Below the pieces are notes generated by a model, which saw nothing but the letters and a program-made list of their open reading frames with translations, did not search any database and was not told the DNA's origin. A stretch of DNA of 6,268 nucleotides from JBHIER01 sp046760705 [NCBI: bacterium] (GTDB lineage Bacteria; JBHIER01; G020348925): positions 1 to 6,268 of the forward strand of contig JBHIER010000210.1 in the NCBI GenBank assembly GCA_046760705.1, given 5' to 3'. The position numbers were made by a program, and so were the translations under genes. Positions 5,664-6,268 of the stretch are shown piece by piece. Numbering within the stretch: the first letter of the stretch is position 1; every line of letters starts with the position of its first letter.

Positions 5664-6268
5664 ATGGGAGAAGAGAAACCGTTGACCACAGGGGATGTCG
5701 CCCGATACTGTCACGTCACCCACGTGGGAGTTTTAAAATGGATCAAGGGCGGCAAACTCAAGGCCTACTCCACCCCTGGCGGTCACTATCGAATTCTCCG
5801 AAACGATTTCAGAGATTTCCTCAAACAATACAACATGCCTATCGATGAGAGTTTCTTTTCGGATCACACCAAAAAGATCCTCGTGGTCGACGATGAGCCG
5901 GACATCGTGGAATTGATCATTCGGGTTCTGAAAAGTGACAATTCCAATTATGTCTTCGCTTCCGCCAGCGACGGATACGAAGCCGGTCTTCAGGTAGCCG
6001 CTTTCAAACCGGATCTCGTCGTCTTAGATATTATGATGCCAAAGTTGGACGGGTTTGAGGTCTGCCGTCAGATCAAGTCCAATCCTGAGACGCAACATAT
6101 CAAGATCCTCGGCATCACCGGCTTTGCCGAGGACGGCAATATCGACAAGATGTTAGCTTGCGGGGCGGACCACTGTCTGGCCAAGCCCCTTCAAATCGAG
6201 GAACTCAAGGCACGAGTGCGGGGTTTGGTTGGGTTTTCAAGACGAAAAGAAGACGCTCTATCGGCATA
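5664..6268 (+). CDS. Response regulator with N-terminal MerR/excisionase-like HTH and C-terminal receiver domain
   Basis: A frame of 201 codons reaches the window edge; the last two bases are TA, so a stop could follow immediately, but this cannot be seen. Residues 7-57 are a MerR/excisionase-type winged helix-turn-helix (LTTGDVARYCHVT, VLKWIKGGKLKAY, TPGGHYRI), a DNA-binding fold. Residues 71-190 are a CheY-like receiver: acidic pair D76/D77 in ILVVDDEPD, phosphoacceptor D122 in VVLDIMMP, T152 in GITG, and K174 in LAKPL. The distances D122-T152 (30) and D122-K174 (52) equal those in CheY. The aromatic switch position, Tyr106 in CheY, is Cys171. The HTH precedes the receiver, opposite to OmpR or NarL regulators. 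A partner histidine kinase would phosphorylate D122 and alter DNA binding; none is in view. The gene is divergent from tamB. Domain assignment is firm and target genes are unknown. Confidence 0.9.
   Translation, partial: MGEEKPLTTGDVARYCHVTHVGVLKWIKGGKLKAYSTPGGHYRILRNDFRDFLKQYNMPIDESFFSDHTKKILVVDDEPDIVELIIRVLKSDNSNYVFASASDGYEAGLQVAAFKPDLVVLDIMMPKLDGFEVCRQIKSNPETQHIKILGITGFAEDGNIDKMLACGADHCLAKPLQIEELKARVRGLVGFSRRKEDALSA

Noticed and set aside
5405-5689. 94-codon minus-strand frame spanning the divergent promoter region
   Set aside because: It covers the promoter, leader and start of the response regulator. The Phe/Ser-rich translation reflects A/T runs read in antisense.
1-6268. CRISPR arrays, tRNA or rRNA genes, transposases, toxin-antitoxin or other defence genes
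   Set aside because: Looked for on both strands. No regularly spaced direct repeats, no cloverleaf or rRNA motifs and no related protein motifs were seen.

Overview
The window most resembles a genome (probably metagenome-derived) from the FCB-type candidate phyla, such as the KSB1, Zixibacteria, Latescibacterota or Marinimicrobia lineages. The basis is the combination of a T9SS/FlgD-type C-terminal sorting domain with the motif QNCPNPFN, secreted FG-GAP propeller proteins, a very long TamB/DUF490 protein, and a receiver protein with an excisionase-like helix-turn-helix. Clear Shine-Dalgarno sequences argue against a typical Bacteroidetes. The phylum assignment is an inference from protein style only.

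Layout. Positions 1-1385, minus strand, relatively AT-rich: a cell-surface protein region in partial decay. In transcription order it holds (i) the remnant of an FG-GAP propeller protein with a C-terminal sorting domain, missing its 5' end and carrying at least four reading-frame breaks; (ii) a 67-codon fragment with a good ribosome binding site, a signal peptide and what looks like the first strand-helix-strand of a glycoside-hydrolase-like barrel, then a stop; (iii) the intact beginning of a new secreted FG-GAP protein that runs off the left edge. Positions 1434-5348, minus strand, GC-rich: one intact tamB-like gene filling nearly two thirds of the window. Positions 5349-5663: a divergent intergenic region with a sigma70-like promoter preceded by two phased A7 tracts, and a leader inverted repeat. 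Positions 5664 to the right edge, plus strand: a DNA-binding response regulator with an N-terminal MerR/excisionase-like HTH and a C-terminal receiver domain.

Functionally, TamB would bridge the periplasm and act with an Omp85/TamA partner, which is not in the window, in outer-membrane protein or lipid transport. The left-hand genes would encode exported surface proteins that depend on an intact envelope. The response regulator is transcribed away from tamB, and no regulatory link is shown beyond the shared intergenic region. I did not find a new defence, mobile or RNA system. The most unusual points are the ordered decay of the FG-GAP gene and the cysteine at the aromatic switch position of the receiver.
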